DNA from: Orientallactaga sibirica
Taxonomy: Eukaryota; Chordata; Mammalia; Rodentia; Dipodidae
NCBI GenBank assembly: GCA_036365145.1
Contig: JAEOAD010000026.1
Span: 1,488,001-1,552,000, forward strand
DNA: 64,000 bases
Direction: 5' to 3'
Shown: positions 42,212 to 53,312 of the stretch, piece by piece
Layout of the letters: each line of letters opens with the position of its first letter
How positions within the stretch are numbered: the stretch's first letter is position 1
Notes under the pieces: generated by a model
Databases searched by the model: none
What the model was told of the DNA's origin: nothing
The model's input: the letters and a program-made list of their open reading frames with translations, nothing else
Position numbers and translations under genes: made by a program

Positions 42212-42370
42212 TGAGCTGGGCGTGGTGGTGCATGCCTTTAATCCCAGCATTGGGGAGGCAGAGGTAGGAGGATTGCTGTGAGTTTGAGGCCACCCTGAGA
42301 CTACACAGTGAATTCCAGGTCAGCCTGGGCTAGAGTGAGACCCTACCTCAAAAAAGCTGAAAAAAAAAAA
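42212..42370 (+). mobile_element. B1 SINE
   Basis: Full length. Confidence 0.88.
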
Positions 42371-42374
42371 AATC

Positions 42375-42527
42375 TAGCCGGGCGTTGTGGCGCACGCCTT
42401 TAATCCCAGCACCCAGGAGGCCAAGGTAGGAGGATCGCCATGAGTTCGAGGCCACCCTGAGACTACATAGAGAATTCCAGGTCAGCCTGGGCTAGAGTGA
42501 GACCCTACCTTGAAAAACCAAAAAAAA

Positions 42528-42543
<16 letters not shown>
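42375..42543 (+). mobile_element. B1 SINE
   Basis: Full length, directly behind the previous one, A tail grading into (TA)n. Confidence 0.88.
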
Positions 42544-42589
<46 letters not shown>

Positions 42590-42616
42590 GACGTGTGTGT
42601 GTGTGTGTGTGTGTAG
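42544..42616. repeat. (TA)n-(CA)n-(GT)n compound microsatellite
   Basis: About 18 TA units, ACACACACAG, then GTGTGTGT, so the CA and GT blocks can pair as an inverted repeat. Confidence 0.94.
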
Positions 42617-42792
42617 TATTTATTTACTTGAGAGAGAGAATGGATGGATGGGTACACTCCAGCCACTACAAACGAACTCCAGACACATGTGCTACCTTGT
42701 GCATCTGGCTTATGTGGTTACTGGGGAATTGAACCTGGGTCCTTAGGCTTTGCAGGCAAGCACCTTAATGGTTAAGCCATCTCTCCAGCCCA
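42617..42792 (-). mobile_element. DIP-like SINE
   Basis: CT-rich end shortened. The flank AGTAACAGTTTT at 42181 recurs at 42792 (AGTAACAGTTTTATTG), so the whole SINE block sits in one target-site duplication. Confidence 0.85.
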
Positions 42793-43289
42793 GTAACAGT
42801 TTTATTGTTGGATCTAGAATTCTCTAGCCCAGGAGTACTCTGGCATGTAACTGCTTTCCCACACAGTGTTCTCACCCATAGGCTGTTCTGAGTCTGTGCA
42901 GGTTTGGGCCATCCCAGGGACCAGATTGCTCCATGCCGTTTTTCTGCTACTTCTCTGACATCATTTACATAGACTCACACAGTTTTCTTAAAGTCTTTTT
43001 CAATTCAAAATTCATTTGTTTTGTTGCCTGCTTGCTGGTTTTAGGGTTGGAGTATTTGGGGTAGAAATTTAACTTTGACTCTGCACAGAAGGCAGGAGGG
43101 AGTCTGCTAGCATGACAGGGAGAAGCCCAACACAGCCTGGAACATGAGCTGTCCAGACCCCTTTGTCCCGGCAGACAACGGCTTGTAGACTGTGGCACCG
43201 CTATTTTCAGAAGCCCTTTGGAACCACTGCTGCAGGGCCTCCCTGCACAAGGGAGAGACGGCAGGCAGTGCTGGGTGTTCGTTCTTTTT

Positions 43290-43502
43290 CGGTGTGTGTC
43301 AGTGCAGGTGCATGCGTGGAGGTCAGTCCTGCGTCCAGCTCCTCTGGGGCAGGGTATCAAGTTGCTCACTGCTGTTCTTTTCCCAGGCTAATTGTCTTCC
43401 CTCACACCCCCAGCTTCCCATGAATTCTTCCTTGTGGGTTCTCGGGTCCAAAACTCTGGTGCTCAGGCTTGTTTGGAAGCACTTAATCCACTCCCTAGCC
43501 CC
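43290..43502 (-). mobile_element. B4-type SINE
   Basis: GTGTGTGTCAGTGCAGGTGCA start and CACTTAATCCACTCCCTAGCCCC end. Confidence 0.6.
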
Positions 43503-44091
43503 GGTGCTGGATTTTCTGTTCTGAGGGTTTTGAAGCTGAAGTAGACTTGGAGGGCCCCAGTGTTCTTTCTGCAGCCCTGATGAGGTAGTTGCTAGGCATC
43601 ATCCTGTGACATCGAGGATGCTGCCAGGAACGGACCTTTGCCCCACTTCCTCTGCTCTGAATCAACACCCTGAAGTGTTTCTTTCCTTGGCACTGTGGCC
43701 GCTCTTTCATGGAGATAGGTGGCGTGTTCTGATCTAACTGGTTACTGGGTTGCCGGGGCTGTCTTCACAGGGGAATGCCTGGGTGACTAGGCGAACTGTT
43801 ATTTATGTGACTGGAAGAACAGGTTGACGTGTTGGCATTGGATGTGCACCACTGCCGCCTTCTGTGGCCTCTGGGTCAGTGGCAGGCTGTGTCTTTGAAG
43901 ATTTACTCTGGCGTGTGCACTGAGCAGGTGTGTCAGACCTGGTGCATTTGCAGTGGCTGGGAGTTTAGTCTTGAACGACAGTGAGTACTTTTCCATTGTG
44001 AAGTAAGACAGGTATGCACTTGCTGGTGCATGCTGACTGGCTGTGCCTTTGCCTGCACTGCATCAGCAGATCATTTAAGTTTTACTTAAGT

Positions 44092-44142
44092 AGAGAGAGA
44101 GAGAGAGTGAGTGAGTGAGTGAGTGTGTGTGTGTGTGCGCGT
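44092..44142. repeat. (GA)n-(GTGA)n-(GT)n microsatellite
   Basis: Three short repeat blocks in a row. Confidence 0.92.
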
Positions 44143-44325
44143 GCAGGCAGGTAGGGAATGGGGAGGGTCAGCTATCAAGCTGTTTGGGAACACCTTTCTT
44201 GTACTGGAGTGATTAATTTCACTTAAAATAGGGAAAGAAAGAATGTCATTGATTAGACATTGAAGAAGAAACAGAAAAAGGTAATGAAAATGAGCAGAAA
44301 TATTGAGAACATTCAAGGGTTTTTG

Positions 44326-44404
44326 AAGGGCTGGAATATAGATCAGTGGTGGAGTACTCTTTACCTAACATGCATTATGTCTCAGGTTCCATCCCTAGCC
44401 CATG
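44326..44404 (+). mobile_element. ID-type SINE
   Basis: AGGGCTGGAATATAGATCAGTGG head followed by (GGGA)n. Confidence 0.55.
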
Positions 44405-44811
44405 GGGGGATGGGAGGGAGGGAAGGAGGGAAACAGGTTGATAGAGACAGAGAGTCAGACTAATCTGACTGCTTGTCTGGCCCGGCCCTCCGCTGCTTTC
44501 GTTCCCACGACTGACGGAGCATCGCTGAGTAAGCAGAGAGTGAAGTGTAAGGCTGTAACCATGCAGACATTTGTGTTCACAATCGCTTATCTGTGTGTGG
44601 CTGTCACTGCACAGAATCCCCATGGCTCTTTCGTCACAGTGGAGGAGATAGGGATGGGCACTTCGTGCCCTGTCTCAGCGCGGGGCACAGAGGGCGGGTC
44701 TTCTTGAAGTAGAGCCCCATTGTTGAGTGGGATACTGCTACTCTTCTGAGTTCCAGAAGTCACTCCCCTTCTTGTCAGGAACTGACACTTAACTGGGGCC
44801 TTTCTTCTTTT

Positions 44812-44856
44812 TTATTTAATTTTTATTTTTATTGACAACTTCTTTAATTGAAGGGG
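44812..44856 (-). mobile_element. L1 3' tip
   Basis: Only TTTTTATTGACAACTTCTTTAAT, inserted between two GGGGCCTTT(A/C)TTCTT copies that form its target duplication. Confidence 0.6.
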
Positions 44857-44883
44857 CCTTTATTCTTTAGCGGCTATTAGAGA

Positions 44884-44888
<5 letters not shown>

Positions 44889-44914
<26 letters not shown>

Positions 44915-45050
44915 TGTGGTAGGATCACACTCTAGCTCAGGCTGACCTGGAATTCACTCTGTATTCTCAGGGTGGCCTTGAACTCACAGCGATCCTCCTA
45001 CCTCTGCCTCCTGAGTGCTGGGATTAAAGGCATGTGCCACCATGCCTGGC
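44889..45050 (-). mobile_element. B1 SINE with target-site duplication
   Basis: Flanked by TTAGAGAAGCTT at 44877 and 45051. Confidence 0.9.
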
Positions 45051-45067
45051 TTAGAGAAGCTTCTTTT

Positions 45068-45302
45068 CTTTCTTTCTCTCTCTCTCTTTAGTATTTTATT
45101 TATTTGAAAGTAGAGGGAGATAGAAGAGAGACAGAGTCAGACAGAGAATGGGTACACTAGGACCTCTAGCTGCTGCACATGAATTCTAGATGCATGCACC
45201 ACTTTATGCATCTGGCTTTATGTGGGTACTGGGGGAATTGAACCCAGATTGCTGGGCTTTGCAGGTAAGCACCTTAACCACTGAGCCATCTCTCCAGTCC
45301 CC
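45068..45302 (-). mobile_element. DIP-like SINE with target-site duplication
   Basis: AGAAGCTTCTTTT at 45055-45067 and 45303-45315. It used the copy of the site left by the preceding B1. Confidence 0.88.
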
Positions 45303-45732
45303 AAGAAGCTTCTTTTTCATGTTGAGGTGGTCTCCTTAGTGCCTGCATCTTCCAGGGCTTGCATAATGCTCAGGTGTTCATGGCCATTATACTGGAAAAA
45401 ACTTCTAAACATTCATAGATGGGAGCTAATATAATTCAGTTAGAATCTGAATAACTGAGAATGCTCTGTGCTTCTTGGTGATCATAATTTTACATTACAA
45501 GCACAGAGGATAAAGATCTTACCACATAAGCGTGAGGATTTGAGTTCAGACCCCCATCCACGTCATTGCCCGGTGGGCATGGCGGCTGTCTGGATTCTAG
45601 CACCGGGGAGGTGGAGACAGGTGACCCCGGGGGCAGGTCGGGTGGCTAGACTCTAGCCAAGACTGTGAACTCTGGGTTCAGGTGAAAGACCCTGCATCAG
45701 TACTAAGGTGAGAGGGATCAAGAAAGACACAG

Positions 45733-45850
45733 CAGGGGCTGGAGTGATGGCTTAGCGGTTAAGCTGTTTGCCTGCAAAGCTAAAGGATCCCAGTTCAATT
45801 CCCCAGGACCCACATAAGCCAGATGCACAAGGGGGCACATGCCTCTGGCC
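45733..45850 (+). mobile_element. DIP-like SINE, 3' truncated
   Basis: Stops at CACATGCCTCTGG. Confidence 0.78.
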
Positions 45851-46537
45851 TCCCATTCGCACACCTGTGCACTGCACACCCACACTTATGTGGACACGCA
45901 CACTCATGCAATATGCAAGGGAAAGAAAGCTCACACAGGACAGGTGGTAGTCGCTCAGTGGCAGAATGCTTACCTAGGGAGAAAAGAACAGGTCAACACT
46001 GCGACACGCCTCGTGTCTGAAGCTTGAAATGTAAACTGTGAGGTAATGTGCACACTGGGAAACTTACACCTGACCTTGAGAAGAATGTAATACTTTGGTT
46101 GTAGTATTTAATTCATTGTATCTGTAATATTTTTATCAAATGAGTTGCATTTTACATCTTTTATTAAAATGTAGGCTAATGTGTTCCTTTATCAATGTCA
46201 TTTTTTTGATTGTTGATGGGTAATGTTTTTGGGATTGCATATCTATTTATAGAATCTTGCAAAATGAAAAGAAAGGGAGATTGTACAAGTAGCTTAGTGT
46301 GAAAGGAAAATTGGAGCATGCAGGGTTGTTTTGATTTAGTCTTCACAGTGTTGTAAGATGCAGACAGAGGCTTGCACAGCACAGTCTGAGCTTAGTGAGT
46401 CATTGTCAGGTGAAGCCTGCAGCCACCATCCAGGGCAGGAGACAACACATGTGCACCCCCAAGCTGCCCTGTTGCCCCAGCCAGTCACTGCCCTTCCTGC
46501 CCTCACCAGCATCGAGCAGCAGAAATTAACTGCTGGA

Positions 46538-46706
46538 TTTTTTTTTTTTTTTTTTTTTTTTTGGTTTTCTGAGGTAGGGTCTCAATCTAGCTCAGGTTGA
46601 CACAGAATTCACTATGTAGTCTCAGGGTGTCCTCCAACTCATGGCGATCCTCCTACCTCTGCCTCCCAAGTGCTGGGATTAAAAGTGTGCACCACCATGC
46701 CCAGCT
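46538..46706 (-). mobile_element. B1 SINE
   Basis: Full length. Confidence 0.87.
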
Positions 46707-46714
46707 TTGGATCT

Positions 46715-46935
46715 TTTTTTAAAAAAATAATTAATTTTATTTATTTTGAGAGAGACAGAGAAGAGGCCCATGGAGAGAGAGAGAATTGTCATGCATGGGC
46801 ATTCAGCTGCTGTAAACAACTCCAGACCCATGTGCCACCTATGCATCTGGTTTATGTGGGCAGTGGGGACTCGAATCTCAGTCCTTTGGCTTTGCAGGCA
46901 AACACCTTAACTGCTAAGCCATCTCTCCAGCCCCA
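46715..46935 (-). mobile_element. DIP-like SINE
   Basis: Full length; followed by a headless second copy at 46972-47050. Confidence 0.85.
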
Positions 46936-47125
46936 GATTTGGATCTTTAAATAAATAAATGCAACCATAAACTGAGAATGGGTAGGCCAGGGCCTCTAGC
47001 CACTGCAAACAAACTCCAGACACATGAGCCACCATGTGCATCTGGCTTTGGGACCTTTCTTTCTTTGCAGGCTTTCTTTCATTTCTTTGTTTGTTTTTGT
47101 TTTTATTTTTTCCTCTTTCTTTCTT

Positions 47126-47278
47126 TCTTTTTTGTTTTTTTGAAGTAGGATCTCGCTCTAACCGAGGCTGACCTAGAATTCACTATGTAGTCTCAGGCTG
47201 GCCTTGAACTCATGGCAGTCCCCCTACCTGTGCCTCCTGAGTGCTGAGATTGAAGGCGTGCGTCACCACGCCCAGCTG
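47126..47278 (-). mobile_element. B1 SINE
   Basis: Full length, diverged. Confidence 0.82.
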
Positions 47279-47510
47279 ACTGTTCTTTTTACATGTGTTT
47301 GGGTTCTATGGCTGCAGTTCCTCTGTTGCTGGGAGGAGCGTACCTTCATCTCTTCATGTAGTGTTGAGAGACTTTTGGACTCTCCACTTTGAAGCTGTTA
47401 AGTCCAATATGGCTAGGAACATTCTCACTCACCCCTTGTAGTACCATCCTGCACCTCTTTCTGTTTGTCCTACGTCTAACTAACCAGAGTGAAATTACTG
47501 GGTTTTAGGG

Positions 47511-47837
47511 CATTGACGTAGTTACCTTTGTGCTGCTGGACTAAACACCCGACCAAAAGCAGCTAACAGGAGGCAAGGGCTTATTTTGGCTTTCAGAAGC
47601 TCCATGGTGGCGGGGGGGAGCATGGCTGGACACCATCTCTGCCATAATAAGAGAAAAATGGCAGTAAGAGAGTGAGCCGAGCCAGTCTTTGGCAAGGGGG
47701 AGCTGGCTATAACACACCCAAGTCCACACCCCGGCAACACACCTCAGCAAAGCATCACATCCCAAATTGCCATCAGCTGGTGACCATGCATTCAGAGCAC
47801 ATGAGTTTATGGGGGACACCCGATTCAAACCACCACA
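47511..47837 (-). mobile_element. MaLR-type solo LTR
   Basis: Inverted; ends CAAACCACCACA. Older subfamily than the 40.4 kb copy (AACACACCTCAGCAAAGC in the middle). Confidence 0.62.
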
Positions 47838-47879
47838 GGTATGTAGATGCTCAGCTTTAACAGATAGGGTCAGATTCCT

Positions 47880-47961
47880 TCTCAGCTGGGGATATGGCTC
47901 ATTGGTAGAGAACTTGCCTGGTGAGCATGAGGCTCTGAAAACCAAAAAAAAAAAAAAAAAA
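47880..47961 (+). mobile_element. ID-type SINE
   Basis: AGCTGGGGATATGGCTCATTGG plus A tail. Confidence 0.65.
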
Positions 47962-48246
47962 GGCAGCTGCTTGCAGACCTTTGCTACTAAGCCTGCATAC
48001 TTTTCAAAATAAAAAAATTACTTCTCTGAGTGGGAACCAGTTTGCAAGCCTGGGTGCTCTGTGCTCGTACTCACTCACAGTGAGCTCCTCTCTTCACTTC
48101 GTGCTACAGAAAGGATGATGTTGTGGTTTCAGTGTGCGATTGTGTTGTTACCAGTGAGATTGAGACCTTTTCGTGTTTGCTTTTCTTCTGCTTTTAGAGA
48201 TGGGCTCTTGCTGGGTTACGTGTTGCTTGTTGCATGCACCGCCATG

Positions 48247-48467
48247 CCCAGGTTGTTTAAATTTTTTTTTTGAGAGAGACAATGGGTATGCCAGCCTCTC
48301 AGCTGCTGTGAACGAACTCCAGACGCGTGCGTCCCACGTGGGCAAGGGTGGCATTGTGCCCTTGCATCACTTTGCGTCTGGCTAAATGTGGGACCTGGAG
48401 AATTGAACGGGTGTTCTTAGGCCTCACAGACGGGTGCCTTAACCGCTAAGCCATCTCTCCAGCCCTT
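48247..48467 (-). mobile_element. DIP-like SINE, long subfamily
   Basis: Extra segment present but its CTCF-like core is decayed (GCGTCCCACGTGGG). Confidence 0.82.
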
Positions 48468-48485
48468 TTTAAAAATTTTTATGTT

Positions 48486-48642
48486 TAAGCCAGGTGTGGT
48501 GGTGCACACCTTTGCTCCCAACATTCAGGAGGCAGAGGTAGGAGGATCATCATGAGTTCGAGGCCACCCTGAGACTGTGTAATGAATTCCAGGTCAATCT
48601 GGGCTAGAACAAGACTCTACCTGAACCCTGCCTCAAAAAAAT
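48486..48642 (+). mobile_element. B1 SINE
   Basis: Full length. Confidence 0.85.
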
Positions 48643-48654
48643 TTTTATTTTATT

Positions 48655-48813
48655 TTATTTTATTTTTTTGGTTTTTCAAGGTAGGGTCTCACTGTGGTCC
48701 AGGCTGACCTGGAATTAGCTATGTAGTCTCAGGGTGGCCTCGAACTCATGGTGATCCTCTACCTCTGCCTCCCAAGTGCTGGGATTAAAGGCATGTGCCA
48801 CCACGCCCGGCTT
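48655..48813 (-). mobile_element. B1 SINE
   Basis: Full length, inverted to its neighbour, so the pair could form a hairpin in the pre-mRNA. Confidence 0.88.
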
Positions 48814-48894
48814 AAACATTTTTATTTTTAAATTGATCAAATGTTTGCTTTATGATACAGGATTTTTAGCCATAGTTAAAAACCATGGACATTA

Positions 48895-49046
48895 TTTATT
48901 TTGGTTTTTCAAGGTAGGGTCTCTGTAAATCAGGCTCATTTCGAATTCACTACGTAGTCTCAGGGTGGCCTTGAAATCGCAGTGATCCTTCTACTTCTGC
49001 CTCCCGAGTGTTGGGGTTAAAGGCGTGCGCCACCACACATCCGGCT
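48895..49046 (-). mobile_element. B1 SINE
   Basis: Full length. Confidence 0.85.
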
Positions 49047-49077
49047 CAATTTTTTTTTCCAGCTCAATTAAAAAAAA

Positions 49078-49280
49078 TTTTTTTTGTTGTTTATTTATTA
49101 GCAACAGACAGAGAGAGAAAGAGGTAAAGAGAGGAAAAATGGGCATACCAGGGCCTCTAGCCACTGCAAACGAATTCCACATGCATCTGGCTTACATGGG
49201 TACTGGGGAATCGAGCCTCGAACCGGGGTCCTTAGTCTTCACTGGCAAAATGCTTAACCGCTAAGCCATCTCTCCAGCCC
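49078..49280 (-). mobile_element. DIP-like SINE
   Basis: CCAGCTCAATT before and CCAGCTCAGTT after: target duplication. Confidence 0.88.
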
Positions 49281-49502
49281 TCCAGCTCAGTTTTTAATGC
49301 AGTATGAAACAGACACAGGATTCATTTCTACTTTGTGAATATATATAGCACAGTACAATATAATAAATACAATATAATAAGACTTAGCACAAATTACTGA
49401 AAAACCATGTTTTCTGAGCTGCTACTTTAGCCATAGATCAAGTATATGTACACACGTATGGTTTCTTTTGGGGCTCCTATTTTATTTTTATTTTTATTTT
49501 TA

Positions 49503-49575
49503 TTTTTAGTGCTGAGGGTGGAACTCAGGGTTTCACACACGATGGGCAGGGGCTCAAGCTCTGAGCTGCCCTGCC
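49503..49575 (-). mobile_element. ID-type SINE fragment
   Basis: GCTGAGGGTGGAACTCAGGG. Confidence 0.5.
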
Positions 49576-50029
49576 TGCATTCCTGTTCCGTGTCACTGCT
49601 TTATTCTTGCGCTGTTCTGTGCAGTCTGAATTGCCATAAATGCGCAGTTTGTGACTCAGTGTCCTGAAGGCAAGTTGCAGCAGAAAAGTGTGACTAGGAT
49701 TAGGGTTCTTTTTCACATGACTGTGTAAGGCATTTCTCAAATTTAATTATGATGAAAGAAAAGAATTTTCTAGATACAGAGGAAAAAATAGGTTGAAGAT
49801 AAGAAGAGTCCAACTTAACAGTGTGAAAGATGACTTGGAAGCACAAGAAAGGTGAGAGGTTAGTTTGTAGCAGTGATTTCATTCTGATCATTAAGCAAAA
49901 GCATGCGCCAGCCAGATGACAAGAGAGCAATGGTGAATTTACACCTTCAAGGGAGAAAACTCTTGGTTCTTTTATTAAAAAGTCATTTTTTTGGACCAGG
50001 TCAGCCTGGGCTCAAAAAACAACAATTGG

Positions 50030-50150
50030 GGCGGGGGGAGAGGATATGATGATGGAGGGTGGACTTCTGAGGGGAAGAGTGGGGCTGGGGAGGGAATTAT
50101 GGTTTATTGCCGATAGTCATGGAAGCTGTCAATAAAACCTTTTAAAAATG
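50030..50150 (+). mobile_element. L1 3' end fragment
   Basis: GGAGAGGATATGATGATGG, the purine tract and TCATGGAAGCTGTCAATAAA. Confidence 0.68.
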
Positions 50151-50218
50151 TCATTTTTCCTAAAGCTTATTTCCTCTTTAACTCATTTCAAGAAGTAAAA
50201 ACAAGTTTTCATTATTTT

Positions 50219-50227
50219 TTCTTTCTT

Positions 50228-50277
<50 letters not shown>

Positions 50278-50414
50278 CGAGGTAGGGTCTTGCTCTAGCC
50301 CAGGCTGACCTGGAATTCACTATGTAGTCTCAGGGTGGCCCCGAACTCCCAGCGATCCTCTTACCTCTGCCTCCCGAGTGCTGGGATTAAAGGCGTGCGC
50401 CACTACGCCTGGCT
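50219..50414 (-). mobile_element. B1 SINE with a 48-base poly(T)
   Basis: The T run at 50230-50277 is the longest homopolymer in the window and probably polymorphic. Confidence 0.9.
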
Positions 50415-51014
50415 AGCTGTATGACCTTTGAGACAGACTTACCTTTGCTCTAATTATGAAATCCTTAGTTCTCTTTTATTAATGCATTACTCAGGCCTTA
50501 AATCAAAACTCAATTTTGATACAGATTTGATAGTAGAGTATTAGATAAGCTAAGAAGGATACTTTTACAATTGTTTCTTTTAGAGTTATTGTTGAGCTGT
50601 GAGATTATTTGACTTTTAGTAATATTTGTCTTAGAAATTGCAAGGTGGCACTTCCTGTGGTGCTAGAGATATTCTGAGATCACTCATGTGCTTCGCTGTG
50701 ATGGTCCCTGTTCATGAGCCATGTCTTAGATGAAAGAATAATAATGACATCGTCACTTTCCCTTCCTTCACTCAGCCTGGCACATGACAGCACCCAGTAG
50801 GCATCCGCAGAGTCTTCCAGTGAGTGTGTGATGTTAGTATCCTCGTAAAAAGGTGTGTGACTGCTTCCCAGCCACGCGAGCAGATTCTGCTTCTGACTGC
50901 AGCACAGCGCGGCACGCTGCTGAGTAACTGTCAGGTCTTTGTAGAGTCTGAGGTTAGTGTCAAGGCCAGGAGCTCTGCTTGCTCTTAAGTATTTCATCTT
51001 GCTTCATCTAGTCA

Positions 51015-51166
51015 ATTTTTTTTTTTTTTTTGAGGTAGGGTCTCACTCTGGCCCAGGCTGACCTGGAATTCACTATGTAGTCTCAGGGTGGCCTTGAACT
51101 CAAGGCGATCCTCCTACCTCTGCCTCCCGAGTGCTGGGATTAAAGGCGTGCGCCACCACGCCCGGC
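51015..51166 (-). mobile_element. B1 SINE
   Basis: Young-looking, flanked by ATCTAGTCAAT on both sides. Confidence 0.92.
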
Positions 51167-51186
51167 ATCTAGTCAATGTTTGAATT

Positions 51187-51390
51187 TACTTTTTATGAGA
51201 GAGAATTGACATTCCAGGGCCTCCAGCCACTGAAGTTGAACTTCAGACGCGTGCACAATCTTTTGTGCATGTGCGACCTTGTGCACATACATCACCCTGT
51301 GCATCTGGCTTACGTGGGTTCTGGGGAGCTGAACCTGGGTCCTTAGACTTCATAGGCCACCACCTTAACTGCTCAGCCATCTCTCCAGCC
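51187..51390 (-). mobile_element. DIP-like SINE abutting a splice acceptor
   Basis: Long-type copy whose head (CCATCTCTCCAGCC) ends 32 bases before the coding-exon-2 acceptor AG. Confidence 0.85.
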
Positions 51391-51422
51391 TTTCAATTTT
51401 TTTTGTTTCTTCTTGTTTCTAG

Positions 51423-51582
51423 ACCAAGAGCAATGATGACCTCTTAGCTGGAATGGCTGGAGGCGTGACGGTGACGAATGGTGTTAAAGGAAAGAAAAGC
51501 ACAAGCGCATCCTCGGCACCTTCGGCCCCGGCCCCGGCCCCGGCCATGACCACCGTGGAGAACAAGGCCAGAGTGAGCGCGG
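51423..51582 (+). CDS. SPECC1L: SPECC1L coding exon 2 (residues 52-105, last codon split)
   Basis: Follows the acceptor TTCTTGTTTCTAG and begins [14 protein letters not shown]. It reads through [15 protein letters not shown] into a Ser/Ala/Pro linker and then [13 protein letters not shown]. It is 160 bases (53 codons plus 1), ending ...GCG G|GTATGG at 51583. The final G joins GC of the next exon to make Gly105. The linker contains three GGCCCC units at 51524-51545, giving PAPAPA, where human as I recall has a shorter SASAPA-like stretch, a net gain of two residues. Otherwise it matches human SPECC1L closely. Confidence 0.95.
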
Positions 51583-51639
51583 GTATGGACCTCATTCAGT
51601 CGTGTACTCCCCACTGTGTCCTCAGCAACCCACAGCTGC

Positions 51640-51775
51640 TCCTTGCTGCTTCATGCCCACCTTATGTGTGTGCACATGTCGGTGCACAGGTGTTTCTGTG
51701 GTGAGAATCAAACTCGGCGTCTCTTAGCATGTGGTCAGCAAGCCCTCGACTACTGCACTGCACCCCATCCCCTTA
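51640..51775 (-). mobile_element. B4-like SINE fragment
   Basis: TATGTGTGTGCACATGTCGGTGCACAGG and AATCAAACTCGGCGTCTC. Confidence 0.4.
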
Positions 51776-51849
51776 CTATTTTGAAGATGGTTTTAAAAAT
51801 AGTCACAATACCAATATGAGCTCTAAACAATTGCCAGTTGTCCTTTAGA

Positions 51850-52671
51850 TCAAAAAATTACTTAAGTATTTAAATTTTCACTTGGTTCACATCTCTTATA
51901 CCTTTTTTGCCCTTCTCCCCCATCCATGATGAATGTTGATGGACCTCATGTGCTGGTAACAAAGACGCTGACAGTCCATGAATGTCACAGTTGCTTCGTG
52001 TTCGGAGGAGAGTGCTGCAGAACACTCCTTCCCATCCTCTGCCGCGTACATTCTTTCCAGCCAGTCTTCCACAGTGTTCCCTGTGCCTTTGAGGGCTTAG
52101 AGATGGAGATGTCTCATTTAGTGCTGAGCACTCAGCAGTCACTTCTCCTCAGCCCTTGGACAAGTTTTGAGTCTTCCCAGTACTTGGTGTCTATCTGCAA
52201 AAGGAAGCTTCTCTGGCCAGAAGTGAGAGCAGCACTAATCTGTGGTCATAAACTCAATATTTGAAGGGCAGTTTGATAAGCACAGCACTTAGCCCAACAG
52301 CAGTAGCATCCCTTGTAGGGCCTCGGACCTTCCCAGCCATAGGCCTCTGACTAGGTTTTCAGTGCCAGGCATGAATTCCTCCTGGGTCCTATGGAGAAGG
52401 CTTCCAGCTCAGCTCCAGTATTTCTCAATGTCATGTGACTGACACCTAAGTGTCTTCAACAGTAGGGTCTTACCATCTGCTTCTGGTGGATATCCAAGAA
52501 CTTTGGCCACAGCCTGACTCTTTAGGGGCCTCATGAACCTCCCTGACCATCAACTCACCTGGAGCCTTCCCACATCTCTACTGGATTTTTCTTTAAGAAC
52601 TGGTTTCTTCTGGATGCAGCAGTATCCAATCCCACAGGGTACTACTGCCTAAACTCTTTGTTTTAATTAGT
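51850..52671 (-). mobile_element. L1 3' UTR (Lx-like)
   Basis: Inverted. AAGCTTCTCTGGCCAGAAGT, GAGAGCAGCACTAATCTGTG and CCCAGCCATAGGCCTCTGAC match the rodent Lx-type L1 3' UTR. Its left part aligns with the inverted 2170-2240 segment. It runs on, past the next B1, into an L1 ORF2 endonuclease remnant and ORF1. Confidence 0.72.
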
Positions 52672-52686
52672 AAAGAAATAGGTTCC

Positions 52687-52827
52687 GCCGGGCGTGGTGG
52701 CGCACGCCTTTAATCCCAGCACTCAGGAGGCAGAGGTGGGAGGATCACCATGAGTTCAAGGCCACCCTGAGACTACATAGTGAATCCCAGGTCAGCCTGA
52801 GCTAGAGTGAGACCCTACCTCAAAAAA

Positions 52828-52860
<33 letters not shown>
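52687..52860 (+). mobile_element. B1 SINE with target-site duplication
   Basis: AAAGAAATAGGTTCC at about 52672-52686 and 52861-52875; it interrupts the L1-derived element. Confidence 0.93.
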
Positions 52861-52865
<5 letters not shown>

Positions 52866-53139
52866 AATAGGTTCCATAAAAGTTCTGCTGTACTGTGCTT
52901 GGGCTGGTCTGTGGTTTTCTATCTAGTAGTGTTGGTGTAATGAAGCTGGGTGCACCCAGGTGCATGTGTGTTTAGAATTGAATGTCCTTTTGTTGGATTG
53001 CTTCCTTAATGAATATGAAGGGGCATTCTTTCTCAAGTCTGAAGAATTCCTTCAGCTATTTTCTGTAGAGCTGCCTTAGTGCTCATGGTTTCTTTAGCCT
53101 GTTTTTATCATAGAAAGTTCTTTTTAATTATTTTATTTT

Positions 53140-53298
53140 TTTTGGGTTTTGTTTGGTTTTTTGAGGTAGAGTCTCATTCTAGCCCAGGCTGACCTGGAAT
53201 TCACTATGTAGTCTCCGGGTGGCCTCAAACTCATGGTGATTCTTCTACCTCTTCCTCCTGAGTGCTGGGATTAAAGGCGTGCACCACCATGCCCGGCT
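53140..53298 (-). mobile_element. B1 SINE
   Basis: Full length, nested in the L1 remnant. Confidence 0.87.
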
Positions 53299-53312
53299 CT
53301 ATAATTTTTTTT

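Larger units (their letters stand above)
41436..51422 (+). other. SPECC1L: SPECC1L intron 2
   Basis: 9,987 bp, GT...AG. Unique-looking stretches without recognised repeats or exons are 41436-42195, 42793-43290, 43505-44090, 44440-44810, 45316-45730, 46020-46535, 49575-50030 and 50415-51014. Confidence 0.85.
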
